46,510 bases of DNA, taken from contig CAJUKT010000064.1 in assembly GCA_910587255.1 (NCBI GenBank), positions 1 through 46,510 of the forward strand. Reading direction: 5' to 3'. The position numbers were made by a program, and so were the translations under genes. Source of the DNA: an uncultured Oscillospiraceae bacterium (GTDB lineage Bacteria; Bacillota; Clostridia; Oscillospirales; Oscillospiraceae). A model generated the notes under the pieces. It saw nothing but the letters and a program-made list of their open reading frames with translations. It ran no database searches and had not been told where the DNA came from. Numbering within the stretch: the stretch's first letter is position 1; each line of letters begins with the position of its first letter. Shown piece by piece: positions 37,012 through 44,801 of this stretch.

Positions 37012-39000
37012 TTAAGAAATATCCGCCAGGTCCAGGTACTTATACCCTTCGTCCGCGATGTGGCCTTTGCGGCCCTGAATGTCGTCGCCAAGCAGCAGGT
37101 CAAACACCTGGGCGGTGCGCTCCACGTCCTCCGGCATCACCTTGATGAGCCTTCTGGTGTCCGGGGACATGGTGGTCAGCCACATCATGTCCGGCTCGTT
37201 CTCACCCAGGCCCTTGGAGCGCTGCATGTCGAACTTCTTTCCCTCCAGGGAGGCGGCGATCTCGTTGCGCTCCTTGTCGGAGTAGGCGAACCAGGTTTTT
37301 TCCTTATAAGTGATCTCGTACAGGGGGGATTCCGCGATATATACGTACCCCTTCTCAATGAGGGTGGGGGTGAGGCGGTAGAGCATGGCCAGCAGCAGGG
37401 TGCGGATGTGGAAGCCGTCCTCGTCGCCGTCGGTGCAGATGACGATTTTGTTCCAGCGCAGCAGGTCCAGGTCGAAGGCGTTGAGGTCCTTCACGTGCTT
37501 GTCCTTGACCTCCACCCCGCAGCCCATCACCTTCAAAAGGTCGGTGATGATCTCGCTTTTGAAGATGCGGGCGTAGTCCGCCTTGAGGCAGTTCAAAATC
37601 TTCCCCCGGATGGGCATGATGGCCTGGAACTCCGCGTCCCGGGCCAGCTTCACCGCCCCCATGGCGGAGTCGCCCTCCACGATATAGAGCTCCCGCCGGT
37701 CCACATCCTTGCTGCGGCAGTCCTGGAACTTGGACACCCGATTGGAGATGTCCACCGAGCCGGACAGCTTCTTTTTGATGCCCAGCCGGGTTTTTTCCGC
37801 CGTCTCCCGGGAGCGCTTGTTCACCAGCACCTGCCCGGCAATCTTTTCCGCGTCCATGGGGTTCTCGATGAAGTAGACCTCCAGCTGGGCGCGCAGGAAT
37901 TCGGTCATGGCGTCCTGGACGAACTTGTTGGTGATGGACTTTTTGGTCTGGTTCTCATAGCTGGTCTGGGTGGAGAAATTGCTGGACACCAGCACCAGCG
38001 CGTCCTGTATGTCGGCCCAGGTCACCTTGGCCTCGTTTTTCTGGTACTTGCCGTTCTGCTTGAGCCAGCCGTCGACGGCGGACACAAAGGCCAGCCGCAT
38101 GGCCTTTTCCGGCGAGCCGCCGTGCTCCAGCCAGGAGGAGTTGTGGTAGTGCTCGATGAGCTGCACCCGGTTGGAGAAGCAGAAGGACACGGACAGCTTC
38201 ACCTTGTACTCGCCCTTGTCCGCCCGGTCCCGGCCCCTGCGCTCGGACTGCCAGAACACCGGCGCGGTGAGGGAGTCCTCCCCCGCCAGCTCGTGGACGT
38301 AATCAATGAGGCCGTTTTCGTAGCGGAAGTCGGTGGTCTCGAATTTCCCGCCGGCCTGGTTGCGGAAGCGGAAGGTCACCCCGGCGTTAACCACCGCCTG
38401 GCGCTTCATCACGTCGGCGTAGTAGTCCGCGGGAATGCTGATATCGGTGAATACGTCCAAATCCGGCTTCCAGCGGAACCGGGAGCCGGTCTTTTTGCGG
38501 TCGGCGGGCTCCTTGCGCATCTCGCCCACGATCTCGCCCTTCTCAAAGTGGAGGGTGTATTTGAACCCGTCCCGGTAGATCACCGCGTCAAAGTACTCGC
38601 TGGCGTACTGGGTGGCGCAGGAGCCCAGGCCGTTGAGCCCCAGGGAGTACTCGTAGTTGTCCCCGGCCCCGTCCTTGTACTTGCCTCCGGCGTACAGCTC
38701 ACAGAACACCAGCTCCCAGTTATAGCGACCCTCCGCCTCGTTCCAGTCCACCGGGCAGCCGCGGCCGAAGTCCTCCACCTCGATGGACCTGTCCTCGTAC
38801 CGGGTGACGGTGATGAGATCGCCGTGGCCCTCCCGGGCCTCGTCGATGGCGTTGGACAAAATTTCAAAGACGGCGTGCTCGCACCCCTCCAGCCCGTCGG
38901 AGCCGAAGATGACGCCGGGGCGCTTGCGCACCCGGTCCGCCCCCTTCAGGGAGGAGATGGAGTCGTTGCCGTACTGCTGCTTTGGTGTGGATTTTGCCAT
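37012..39000 (-). CDS. type II topoisomerase subunit B-like protein
   Basis: This 662-residue GyrB/ParE homologue carries a GHKL ATPase domain (RPGVIFGS, the catalytic Glu in VFEILSNAIDEA, VEDFGRGCPV, and LGLNGLGSCATQ where SGGLHGVGAS is usual). A transducer with ENQTKKSITNK (QTK loop) follows, then a TOPRIM domain (VEGDSAMGAVKLARD, with DGDEDGFHIRTLL in place of DADVDGAHI). Metal-binding Glu and Asp residues are kept, so it is likely active. GAGG seven bases before the ATG supports the start. Its leader contains a MITE-like element and a sigma-A promoter. Confidence 0.92.
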   Translation of the reverse strand: MAKSTPKQQYGNDSISSLKGADRVRKRPGVIFGSDGLEGCEHAVFEILSNAIDEAREGHGDLITVTRYEDRSIEVEDFGRGCPVDWNEAEGRYNWELVFCELYAGGKYKDGAGDNYEYSLGLNGLGSCATQYASEYFDAVIYRDGFKYTLHFEKGEIVGEMRKEPADRKKTGSRFRWKPDLDVFTDISIPADYYADVMKRQAVVNAGVTFRFRNQAGGKFETTDFRYENGLIDYVHELAGEDSLTAPVFWQSERRGRDRADKGEYKVKLSVSFCFSNRVQLIEHYHNSSWLEHGGSPEKAMRLAFVSAVDGWLKQNGKYQKNEAKVTWADIQDALVLVSSNFSTQTSYENQTKKSITNKFVQDAMTEFLRAQLEVYFIENPMDAEKIAGQVLVNKRSRETAEKTRLGIKKKLSGSVDISNRVSKFQDCRSKDVDRRELYIVEGDSAMGAVKLARDAEFQAIMPIRGKILNCLKADYARIFKSEIITDLLKVMGCGVEVKDKHVKDLNAFDLDLLRWNKIVICTDGDEDGFHIRTLLLAMLYRLTPTLIEKGYVYIAESPLYEITYKEKTWFAYSDKERNEIAASLEGKKFDMQRSKGLGENEPDMMWLTTMSPDTRRLIKVMPEDVERTAQVFDLLLGDDIQGRKGHIADEGYKYLDLADIS

Positions 39001-39020
39001 AGCTGCACCTCTTCATGCTC

Positions 39021-39184
39021 AGAAGCTGAACCAATAGACCCCAGCACACATCCTTGCGAGCCAAACTGCCGCCAGGCTGTGTTAAAAAATCTTGAAATAC
39101 ACAAAGTATTCCTGCGATTTTTTGCCTGGCCGGCGGCAATTTTTCCTCGCAAGGCTGCATACTTCGGCTATTGGTACAGCTTTT
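39021..39184. repeat. MITE-like element, copy 2 (topoisomerase leader)
   Basis: Outer arms AGAAGCTGAACCAATAG and CTATTGGTACAGCTTTT match the ends of the element at 22903-23004. The interior adds a CTGCCGCCAGGC/GCCTGGCCGGCGG stem around a hairpin core AAAAAATC ... CGATTTTTT. That core reads, on the minus strand, like the core of the glnS-leader element. No coding capacity is evident. Confidence 0.8.
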
Positions 39185-39224
39185 CATTGGTGGGCGCGGG
39201 GGACAGCCCCGGCCCTAACAATCT

Positions 39225-39254
39225 AGTATACCGCACACAGGGCCGTATCGTCAA
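39225..39254 (-). promoter_or_regulatory. sigma-A promoter of the topoisomerase operon
   Basis: On the minus strand TTGACG (39254-39249), 18 bases, TATACT (39230-39225). Transcription would start near 39218 and run through the MITE-like element. Confidence 0.8.
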
Positions 39255-39284
39255 GGGAGGGGACGAAAAAATGTTCGCCCGCCG

Positions 39285-39313
39285 TTGCCGCAGGGCCCGG
39301 ACTGTGCTATAAT
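39285..39313 (+). promoter_or_regulatory. sigma-A promoter of the GNAT gene
   Basis: TTGCCG (39285-39290), 17 bases, TATAAT (39308-39313), divergent from and 30 bases away from the topoisomerase promoter. Confidence 0.75.
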
Positions 39314-39387
39314 ACCGGCATCGGGCCGCGCGGCGCGCGGCGGCTCCCGGCTGGGCCGGGGGGAAAAACGGAAGGAGGCGGCGCTGG

Positions 39388-40164
39388 ATGGACCGCGGGG
39401 AAATTTGGAGAATTGCTATGGAGCAGTCCGCGCTGGAGCTGGGGTGCGCGGCGGAGGACTTTTTGCGGGAGGAAAACGCCGTCGTACCGCTGGGGCTGGG
39501 CCCGGGGTCCCGGAGCTACTACGAGCAGCCCATCGGCTGCACCCTGGTCTCCTACGGGAATAATATCGTGGCCGGGACGGAGGAGGGCTGCCGCCGGGCG
39601 GTGGAGGAGTACCTGTCCCGGTATGAGTTTTACCACTGCTTTGAAACGCCCAACCTGCACTGGCTGGACGGCAGGCTGAGGGCCGTGGGGCAGCGGGTGT
39701 GCTTTATGGCGGAGTACTACCTGCCCGATTTGGAGAAGCTGCGCCCCCTGGGCTGCGGCTATGAGCTGCGGCTGCTGGAGCGGCCCGCCTTTGCGGGGCT
39801 GTACAGGCCGGAATGGGGCAACGCGCTGTGCGAAAAGCGGGCGGCGCTGGACGTTTTGTGCCTGGGCGCCTACGACGGGGGAAGGCTGGTGGGGTTGGCG
39901 GGCTGCTCCGCCGACTGCGAGGGCATGTGGCAGATCGGGGTGGATGTCCTGCCGTCCTACAGGCGGCGGGGGATCGCCGCCGCCCTCACCAGCGGCCTGG
40001 CGGCGGAGACGCTTCGGCGGGGCAGGGTGCCGTTCTACTGCTCGGCCTGGTCCAACCTCAGGTCGGTGCGCAATGCCCTGAAAAGCGGCTTTGTCCCGGC
40101 TTGGGTGGAGATGACCGCCAAACCGGAGGGCTTTGTGGAGGAAATGAACGCCTGCCCCAGATAG
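39388..40164 (+). CDS. GNAT-family N-acetyltransferase
   Basis: This 258-residue protein has a divergent N-terminal half and a C-terminal GNAT domain. The acetyl-CoA loop is MWQIGVDVLPSYRRRGIAAALT (R-R-G-I-A core) and the later WSNLRSVRNALKSGFVPAW fits the usual N-x-x-S-x-x-x-x-x-x-x-G-F segment. The acceptor is unknown. AAGGAGG precedes the ATG. It has its own promoter, and the next gene has another, so it is probably monocistronic. Confidence 0.88.
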   Translation: MDRGEIWRIAMEQSALELGCAAEDFLREENAVVPLGLGPGSRSYYEQPIGCTLVSYGNNIVAGTEEGCRRAVEEYLSRYEFYHCFETPNLHWLDGRLRAVGQRVCFMAEYYLPDLEKLRPLGCGYELRLLERPAFAGLYRPEWGNALCEKRAALDVLCLGAYDGGRLVGLAGCSADCEGMWQIGVDVLPSYRRRGIAAALTSGLAAETLRRGRVPFYCSAWSNLRSVRNALKSGFVPAWVEMTAKPEGFVEEMNACPR

Positions 40165-40173
40165 ATTAGGGGA

Positions 40174-40202
40174 TTGCCATTTCCCTGCGCAAAGTATATA
40201 AT
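40174..40202 (+). promoter_or_regulatory. sigma-A promoter of the Lrp/aminotransferase operon
   Basis: TTGCCA (40174-40179), 17 bases, TATAAT (40197-40202), 37 bases before the start codon at 40240. Confidence 0.85.
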
Positions 40203-40239
40203 AAGAATTTGAAATTGATCCGTCACAGGAGGTACGACC

Positions 40240-40722
40240 ATGAAAAATCTGCTCCAGCTCTTGGAGGATGACTCCACCCTGACCCACGCCCAGCTGGCCG
40301 CCATGACCGGCATGACCGAGGCGGCGGTGTCGGAGGCGGTGGCGCAATATGAGAAGGACCATGTGATTTTGGGCTACAAGACCATTGTGGATTGGGACCG
40401 CACCCAGCAGGAGTCGGTGACCGCCCTGATTGAGGTGAGCGTCACCCCCCAGCGGGGGGAGGGCTTTGACCGGGTGGCCCAGCGCATCTACCAGTACGAC
40501 GAGGTGGAGAGCCTCTATCTCATGTCCGGCGGGGCCTATGACATGACCGTCACCATCTCCGGGCGCACCCTGAAGGAGGTGGCCCAGTTCGTGGGGGAGA
40601 AGCTGGCGCCCATCGAGGGCGTCACCGGCACCGCCACCCACTTTATTTTGAAGAAGTACAAGGAAAAGCACCTGATCTTCCCCGTGCAGGAGGTCCAGGA
40701 GGAAAGGTTCGTGTTTGAATGA
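40240..40722 (+). CDS. Lrp/AsnC-family transcriptional regulator
   Basis: This 160-residue protein has an N-terminal winged helix (THAQLAAMTGMTEAAVSEAVAQYEKDHVILGY) at about residues 15-46 and a C-terminal RAM (ligand-binding, ACT-like) domain with LIEVSVTPQRGEGFDRVAQRI and YLMSGGAYDMTVTISG. Such proteins sense amino acids and form octamers on DNA. CAGGAGG lies before the ATG. Its stop overlaps the aminotransferase start (ATGA), so regulator and enzyme are coupled; an amino acid of that enzyme is the likely effector. Confidence 0.93.
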   Translation: MKNLLQLLEDDSTLTHAQLAAMTGMTEAAVSEAVAQYEKDHVILGYKTIVDWDRTQQESVTALIEVSVTPQRGEGFDRVAQRIYQYDEVESLYLMSGGAYDMTVTISGRTLKEVAQFVGEKLAPIEGVTGTATHFILKKYKEKHLIFPVQEVQEERFVFE

Positions 40723-41885
40723 TGGACTACGGCAAAATCATGTGCCGGCGGGTGCAGGATATCCAGCCCTCCGGCATTCGGAAATACTTCGACCTCCTCC
40801 AGGGGATGGAGGGGGGCATCTCCCTGGGCATCGGGGAGCCGGACTTTCCCACCCCCTGGCACATCCGGGACGCGGGCATCTTCTCCCTGGAGAAGGGCTT
40901 CACCAAGTATACCCCAAACGCGGGACTTTCCGACCTGCGTGCCGCCGTCTCCCGTTACCTCAAGCGCCGCTTCGGCCTGGAGTACGCCGCCGTGGGCCAG
41001 ATCCTGGTCACCGTGGGCGGCAGCGAGGGGCTTGACCTCACCTTCCGCACCCTGCTGGAGCCGGGGGACGAGGTGATCATCCCCACCCCCTCCTTCGTGT
41101 GCTACGGCCCCCTGGTGTCCATGGCCCATGGCGTGCCCGTGCTGGTGGAGACAAAGGAGGAGCACGAGTTCCGCCTCACTCCCGAGGAGCTGCGCGGGGC
41201 CATCACCCCCAAAACCAAGGCGCTGGTGCTGCCCTTCCCCTGCAACCCCACCGGCGGCGTCATGGGCCGGGAGGATCTGGAGGCCCTGGCGGACGTGCTG
41301 CGGGGCACCGATATCATGGTCGTCTCCGACGAGATCTACGCCGAGCTCACCTACGGCGCCCGGCATGTGTCCATGGCCAATCTGCCCGATATGGCGGAGC
41401 GCACCGTGGTGGTCAACGGCTTTTCCAAGGCGTACTCCATGACGGGCTGGCGGCTGGGCTACGTGTGCGGCCCCAAGCCCATCATCTCCGCCATGACCAA
41501 GCTCCACCAGTACGGCATCATGTCCGCCCCCACCACCAGCCAGTATGCCGCCATCGAGGCCCTGAACCACGGCGATGGGGATATTGAGGCCATGCGGGAG
41601 GAGTACGACGGCCGGCGCCGCTTCCTGGTGGACGGCTTCCGGCGGCTGGGGCTGTCCTGCTTTGAGCCCCTGGGGGCGTTTTACACCTTCCCCTGCATCC
41701 GGTCCACGGGGCTGAGCAGCGAGCAGTTCTGCGACCGTTTCCTGGCGGCGGAGAAGGTGGCGGTCATCCCCGGCTCCGCCTTCGGCCCCGGCGGGGAGGG
41801 CTATGTCCGGGCTACCTACGCCGCGTCCATGCACGACCTGGGGGAGGCGCTGGAGCGGCTGGAGCGGTTCCTGGGCTCCCTCTGA
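40719..41885 (+). CDS. PLP-dependent aminotransferase (class I/II)
   Basis: This 388-residue fold-type I enzyme has ISLGIGEPDFPTPWHI near the start, PCNPTGGVM, SDEIYAELTY, and the PLP lysine Lys237 in VNGFSKAYSMTGWRLGY. It is in the aspartate/aromatic aminotransferase-like group found in an operon with an Lrp regulator. The substrate cannot be fixed from sequence. Two adjacent ATG codons (40719, 40722) are possible starts. A parS site follows six bases after the stop. Confidence 0.93.
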   Translation: MMDYGKIMCRRVQDIQPSGIRKYFDLLQGMEGGISLGIGEPDFPTPWHIRDAGIFSLEKGFTKYTPNAGLSDLRAAVSRYLKRRFGLEYAAVGQILVTVGGSEGLDLTFRTLLEPGDEVIIPTPSFVCYGPLVSMAHGVPVLVETKEEHEFRLTPEELRGAITPKTKALVLPFPCNPTGGVMGREDLEALADVLRGTDIMVVSDEIYAELTYGARHVSMANLPDMAERTVVVNGFSKAYSMTGWRLGYVCGPKPIISAMTKLHQYGIMSAPTTSQYAAIEALNHGDGDIEAMREEYDGRRRFLVDGFRRLGLSCFEPLGAFYTFPCIRSTGLSSEQFCDRFLAAEKVAVIPGSAFGPGGEGYVRATYAASMHDLGEALERLERFLGSL

Positions 41886-41890
41886 CCCGG

Positions 41891-41906
41891 TGTTTCACGT
41901 GAAACA
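41891..41906. promoter_or_regulatory. parS chromosome partition site
   Basis: TGTTTCACGTGAAACA is a perfect 16-bp palindrome identical to the bacterial parS consensus bound by ParB/Spo0J. It lies in the 49-base gap between the aminotransferase and thrH genes. ParB loads and spreads here and recruits SMC. In most bacteria such sites cluster around the replication origin, which suggests this window is in the origin-proximal domain. Confidence 0.93.
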
Positions 41907-41934
41907 TTAGTTTTAGACTGAGAGGAGCGTTTGC

Positions 41935-42534
41935 ATGAACATCGTCTGTTTGGATATGGAGGGCGTGCTGGTGCCCGAGATCTGGATCGCCTTTGCCCAG
42001 GCCAGCGGCATCCCGGAGCTCTCCCGCACCACCCGGGACGAGCCGGACTACGACAAGCTGATGGCCTGGCGGCTGGGGGTCCTGCGGGAGCACGGCCTGG
42101 GGCTGCGGGAAATCCAGGCCGTCATCGCCAAAATCGACCCCCTGCCCGGCGCAAAGGAGTTCCTGGACGAGCTGCGCACCATCACCCAGGTGGTGATTCT
42201 GAGCGATACCTTCGAGCAGTTCGCCAAGCCGCTGATGGCCAAGCTGGGCTGGCCCGCCCTGTTCTGCAATACCCTGGAGGTTGGCCCGGACGGCGCGATC
42301 ACCGGCTACAAAATGCGCTGCCTCCATTCCAAGCTCACCACGGTGAGGGCATTGCAGTCCTGCGGCTTTGACACCATCGCCGCCGGGGACAGCTTCAACG
42401 ACCTGGCCATGATCCAGGCGGGCAAGGCGGGCTTCCTGTTCAAGTCCACCCCGCAGATCAAGGCGGACTACCCCCACATACCCGCCTTCGAGGAGTTCCC
42501 CGCGCTGCTGGACGCCATCAAGGGGGCCCTGTGA
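41935..42534 (+). CDS. thrH: ThrH-type phosphoserine phosphatase/homoserine phosphotransferase
   Basis: This 199-residue HAD protein starts MNIVCLDMEGVLVPEIWIAF, the ThrH form of the nucleophile motif (DMEG). It also has VVILSDTFEQFAKPLM, SKLTTVRALQSCGF and AAGDSFNDLAMI. ThrH dephosphorylates phosphoserine and can transfer the phosphate to homoserine, joining serine and threonine synthesis. GAGAGGAG lies before the ATG. It precedes the DUF1015 gene by 72 bases on the same strand. Confidence 0.92.
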   Translation: MNIVCLDMEGVLVPEIWIAFAQASGIPELSRTTRDEPDYDKLMAWRLGVLREHGLGLREIQAVIAKIDPLPGAKEFLDELRTITQVVILSDTFEQFAKPLMAKLGWPALFCNTLEVGPDGAITGYKMRCLHSKLTTVRALQSCGFDTIAAGDSFNDLAMIQAGKAGFLFKSTPQIKADYPHIPAFEEFPALLDAIKGAL

Positions 42535-42606
42535 CCCGGGCGTCCGTATACAGAGGAAAACACAACCCCGCCATCCCAAGCCCCATTTCAGAAAGGAGTT
42601 TCCGAC

Positions 42607-43896
42607 ATGGCAAACACTTTCGATAACCTCCCCTTCAAGCCCGCCGATATCCTCCTCCCCCAGGGCTGCGACTACGACAAGTGGGCCGTGGTGGCCTGCG
42701 ACCAGTATACCTCCCAGCCCGAGTACTGGCAGCGGGTGGAGGAGCGGGTGGGCCGCGCGCCCTCCGCCCTGCGCCTCATCCTGCCCGAGAGCAGCCTGGA
42801 CGGCCCCCAGGTGGAGATGGATATCATGGACATCAACGCCACCATGTCCCGCTACGTCCGGGAGGGGCGGTTCAAGACCCTGCCCGGCGCCATGGTCTAT
42901 GTGGAGCGTACGCTGTGGGACGGCAGGCTCCGCCGGGGGCTGGTGGGCATGGCGGACCTCACCGCCTACGACTACGAGCCGGGCTCCGACGCCCTCATCC
43001 GGGCCACGGAGGGGGTGGTCATGTCCCGCATCCCGCCCCGCATCGCCGTGCGCAAAAACGCCCCCATCGAGCTGCCCCACGCCATGCTGCTGTGCGACGA
43101 CCCCGGGCGCACCCTCATCGAGCCCCTGTCCGCCCAGACGGGGCAGATGGAGCTGCTCTACGACTTTGACCTGATGGAGCAGGGGGGCCATGTGAAGGGC
43201 TGGCTGCTGGGCGGCAGGCAGCTGGACCAGGTGGCCGCCGCCCTGTCCGCCCTGGCCGACCCCGCCGCCTTCAACGCCAGGTACGGCGTCCAAGACCAGC
43301 CCGTCATGCTCTTTGCCATGGGGGACGGGAACCACTCCCTGGCCACCGCCAAGGAGTGCTACGAGCGGCAGAAGCGCCTCGTCCCCCCGGAGAGGTGGGA
43401 CGCGCTGCCCGCGCGGTATGCCCTGTGTGAGCTGGTGAACCTCCACGACAAGAGCCTGGAATTTGAGCCCATCCACCGGGTTGTGTTCCACACCGATCCC
43501 CAGGCGCTGCTGGACGCGCTGGTACGGGCCTATCCCGGCGCCCGCAGGGACAAGGCGGCCGGGAGCGGGGGCCTGCCCCTGCGCTATGTGTGCGCCGGGA
43601 GCGAGGGGGCGGTCACGGCGCCCGCCTCCGCCGCCCGCCTGCCGGTGGGGGCCCTCCAGGGCTTTTTGGACGATTACCTCATGGACCACCCGGGGCGGGT
43701 GGACTACATCCACGGCGAGGACGTGGCCCGGGAGTTCGCCGCCCGGCCGGGGAATATCGCCTTCCTGCTGCCCCCCATGGACAAGCAGGCGCTGTTCCCC
43801 TCGGTGATCCACGACGGGGTGCTCCCCCGCAAAACCTTTTCCATGGGCGAGGCCCACGACAAGCGCTTTTACCTGGAGGCGCGGAAGATCCGCTGA
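42607..43896 (+). CDS. DUF1015 family protein
   Basis: This 429-residue protein is full-length DUF1015 (FKPADILLPQGCDYDKWAVVACDQYTSQPEYW is summarised here as residues 10-41; FAMGDGNHSLATAKECYE is the conserved core near 238, LYDFDLMEQGG in the middle). Family members often lie beside serA/serC in Clostridia, and a SerK-type serine-related role has been suspected, but no activity is shown here. Neighbouring thrH and an aminotransferase fit a serine link. AAAGGAG precedes the ATG. Confidence 0.9.
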   Translation: MANTFDNLPFKPADILLPQGCDYDKWAVVACDQYTSQPEYWQRVEERVGRAPSALRLILPESSLDGPQVEMDIMDINATMSRYVREGRFKTLPGAMVYVERTLWDGRLRRGLVGMADLTAYDYEPGSDALIRATEGVVMSRIPPRIAVRKNAPIELPHAMLLCDDPGRTLIEPLSAQTGQMELLYDFDLMEQGGHVKGWLLGGRQLDQVAAALSALADPAAFNARYGVQDQPVMLFAMGDGNHSLATAKECYERQKRLVPPERWDALPARYALCELVNLHDKSLEFEPIHRVVFHTDPQALLDALVRAYPGARRDKAAGSGGLPLRYVCAGSEGAVTAPASAARLPVGALQGFLDDYLMDHPGRVDYIHGEDVAREFAARPGNIAFLLPPMDKQALFPSVIHDGVLPRKTFSMGEAHDKRFYLEARKIR

Positions 43897-43951
43897 GCGG
43901 GGGAAGGGCATACCGCCGGTGCGCCGCCCGGGCGGATATCACGGCACAATG

Positions 43952-43990
43952 AAAAAAGACCGCCCGGCCACAGGCCGGGCGGTCTTTTTT
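43952..43990. terminator. bidirectional terminator after the DUF1015 gene
   Basis: AAAAAAGACCGCCCGGCC and GGCCGGGCGGTCTTTTTT pair perfectly around ACA. A-run and T-run on both sides serve the convergent small gene at 43995 as well. Confidence 0.95.
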
Positions 43991-43994
43991 GCGT

Positions 43995-44192
43995 TTACAG
44001 CGCGCCGTCGTCGAAGTCGTCAAACTCGGCGGGCTCGAAGCAGCGGTCGGCCCGCTTCTCCTCCACCTTGTCCATCACGGTGTCAATCAGGTCCATGATC
44101 TGGTCCCAGAAAGCCGCCACAGCGCACACCACGGCGGCCACCGCCATGGCAGTGGCCACAATCTTCAAAATAAAGCCCAAGGTCTTTTTCAT
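43995..44192 (-). CDS. small single-pass membrane protein, 65 aa
   Basis: The protein has one N-terminal hydrophobic helix (MKKTLGFILKIVATAMAVAA to about residue 29) and an amphipathic, charged tail (DLIDTVMDKVEEKRADRCFE, then DDFDDGAL). AGGAGG is 7 bases before the ATG at 44192; a start at 44198 is too close to the site. It follows a similar, shorter gene at 44210-44320, and the two helices align (K-x-FILK-x-x-A-x-A-x-A-x-VACAV), so they look like a tandem duplication. The function is unknown. Confidence 0.75.
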   Translation of the reverse strand: MKKTLGFILKIVATAMAVAAVVCAVAAFWDQIMDLIDTVMDKVEEKRADRCFEPAEFDDFDDGAL

Positions 44193-44209
44193 GTTCATAC
44201 CTCCTCTGG

Positions 44210-44320
44210 TCAGTCGGCGTCCCGAAGGGACGCGCACAGGTGGGCCACTACCGCGCAGGCCACCGAGGCCGCCGCCAGGGCCACCGCCGTGGTCTTGAGA
44301 ATAAAGCTGGCAATTTTCAT
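44210..44320 (-). CDS. very small membrane protein, 36 aa
   Basis: This 36-residue frame, MKIASFILKTTAVALAAASV followed by ACAVVAHLCASLRDAD, is almost wholly one transmembrane helix. It is supported by AGGAGGG seven bases before the ATG, by its promoter at 44351-44379, and by its similarity to the downstream 65-residue protein 17 bases away. It is too short for confident homology. Toxin-like or regulatory membrane peptide are possibilities, not conclusions. Confidence 0.65.
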   Translation of the reverse strand: MKIASFILKTTAVALAAASVACAVVAHLCASLRDAD

Positions 44321-44350
44321 GAGCTGTCCCTCCTGGTAATGGATGGCTTT

Positions 44351-44379
44351 AGTGTACACGATTTTGAAGGAAATTACAA
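44351..44379 (-). promoter_or_regulatory. promoter of the small membrane protein pair
   Basis: On the minus strand TTGTAA (44379-44374), 17 bases, TACACT (44356-44351), 30 bases before the start at 44320. Confidence 0.65.
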
Positions 44380-44410
44380 TGGGTATTTTGAGACAAAGGC
44401 GGCGGGACGT

Positions 44411-44447
44411 AAAAAAGCAGCGCCCCGGGAGACCGGGACGCTGCTTT
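44411..44447 (-). terminator. terminator of rpsU
   Basis: On the minus strand AAAGCAGCGTCCCGG and CCGGGGCGCTGCTTT pair (one G-U) around TCTC, followed by TTT. It lies 6 bases after the rpsU stop. Confidence 0.9.
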
Positions 44448-44453
44448 CGTCCA

Positions 44454-44639
44454 TCAATAAAACTTCTTGCTGCGGTTCTTGCGGGCCGCCTCGCTCTTCT
44501 TGCGGCGCTTGACGCTGGGGCTGTCGTAGAACTCGCGCTTGCGCACCTCGGCCAGCACGCCGGACTTGGCACAGCTGCGCTTAAAGCGCTTGAGTGCGTT
44601 CTCCAGAGACTCGCCCTCGCGGACATGAACTTCGGACAT
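44454..44639 (-). CDS. rpsU: 30S ribosomal protein S21
   Basis: This 61-residue basic protein matches S21: MSEVHVREGESLENALKRFK at the start, then REFYDSPSVKRRKKSEAARK. S21 helps the 30S subunit recognise mRNA starts. AGGGAGGGA lies 5-13 bases upstream of the ATG. It has its own strong promoter (44719-44747) and terminator, and is not joined to dnaG/rpoD here. Confidence 0.97.
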   Translation of the reverse strand: MSEVHVREGESLENALKRFKRSCAKSGVLAEVRKREFYDSPSVKRRKKSEAARKNRSKKFY

Positions 44640-44718
44640 CTATATTTCCCTCCCTCCGAGGCATCCGGTTATCTCCAGGATGCTTTAAGGGCCACTTGGC
44701 TATGGCTTCAACAGGATT

Positions 44719-44747
44719 ATTATATGGGAAAATACCCGGTTTGTCAA
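44719..44747 (-). promoter_or_regulatory. strong sigma-A promoter of rpsU
   Basis: On the minus strand consensus TTGACA (44747-44742), 17 bases, TATAAT (44724-44719). The ~70-base leader before rpsU has no recognised element. Confidence 0.9.
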
Positions 44748-44801
44748 CCGCAAAATATGGGGGATTTTACGTTTGCCGCCCCCACCCGCTGTCCGGCGGC
44801 G

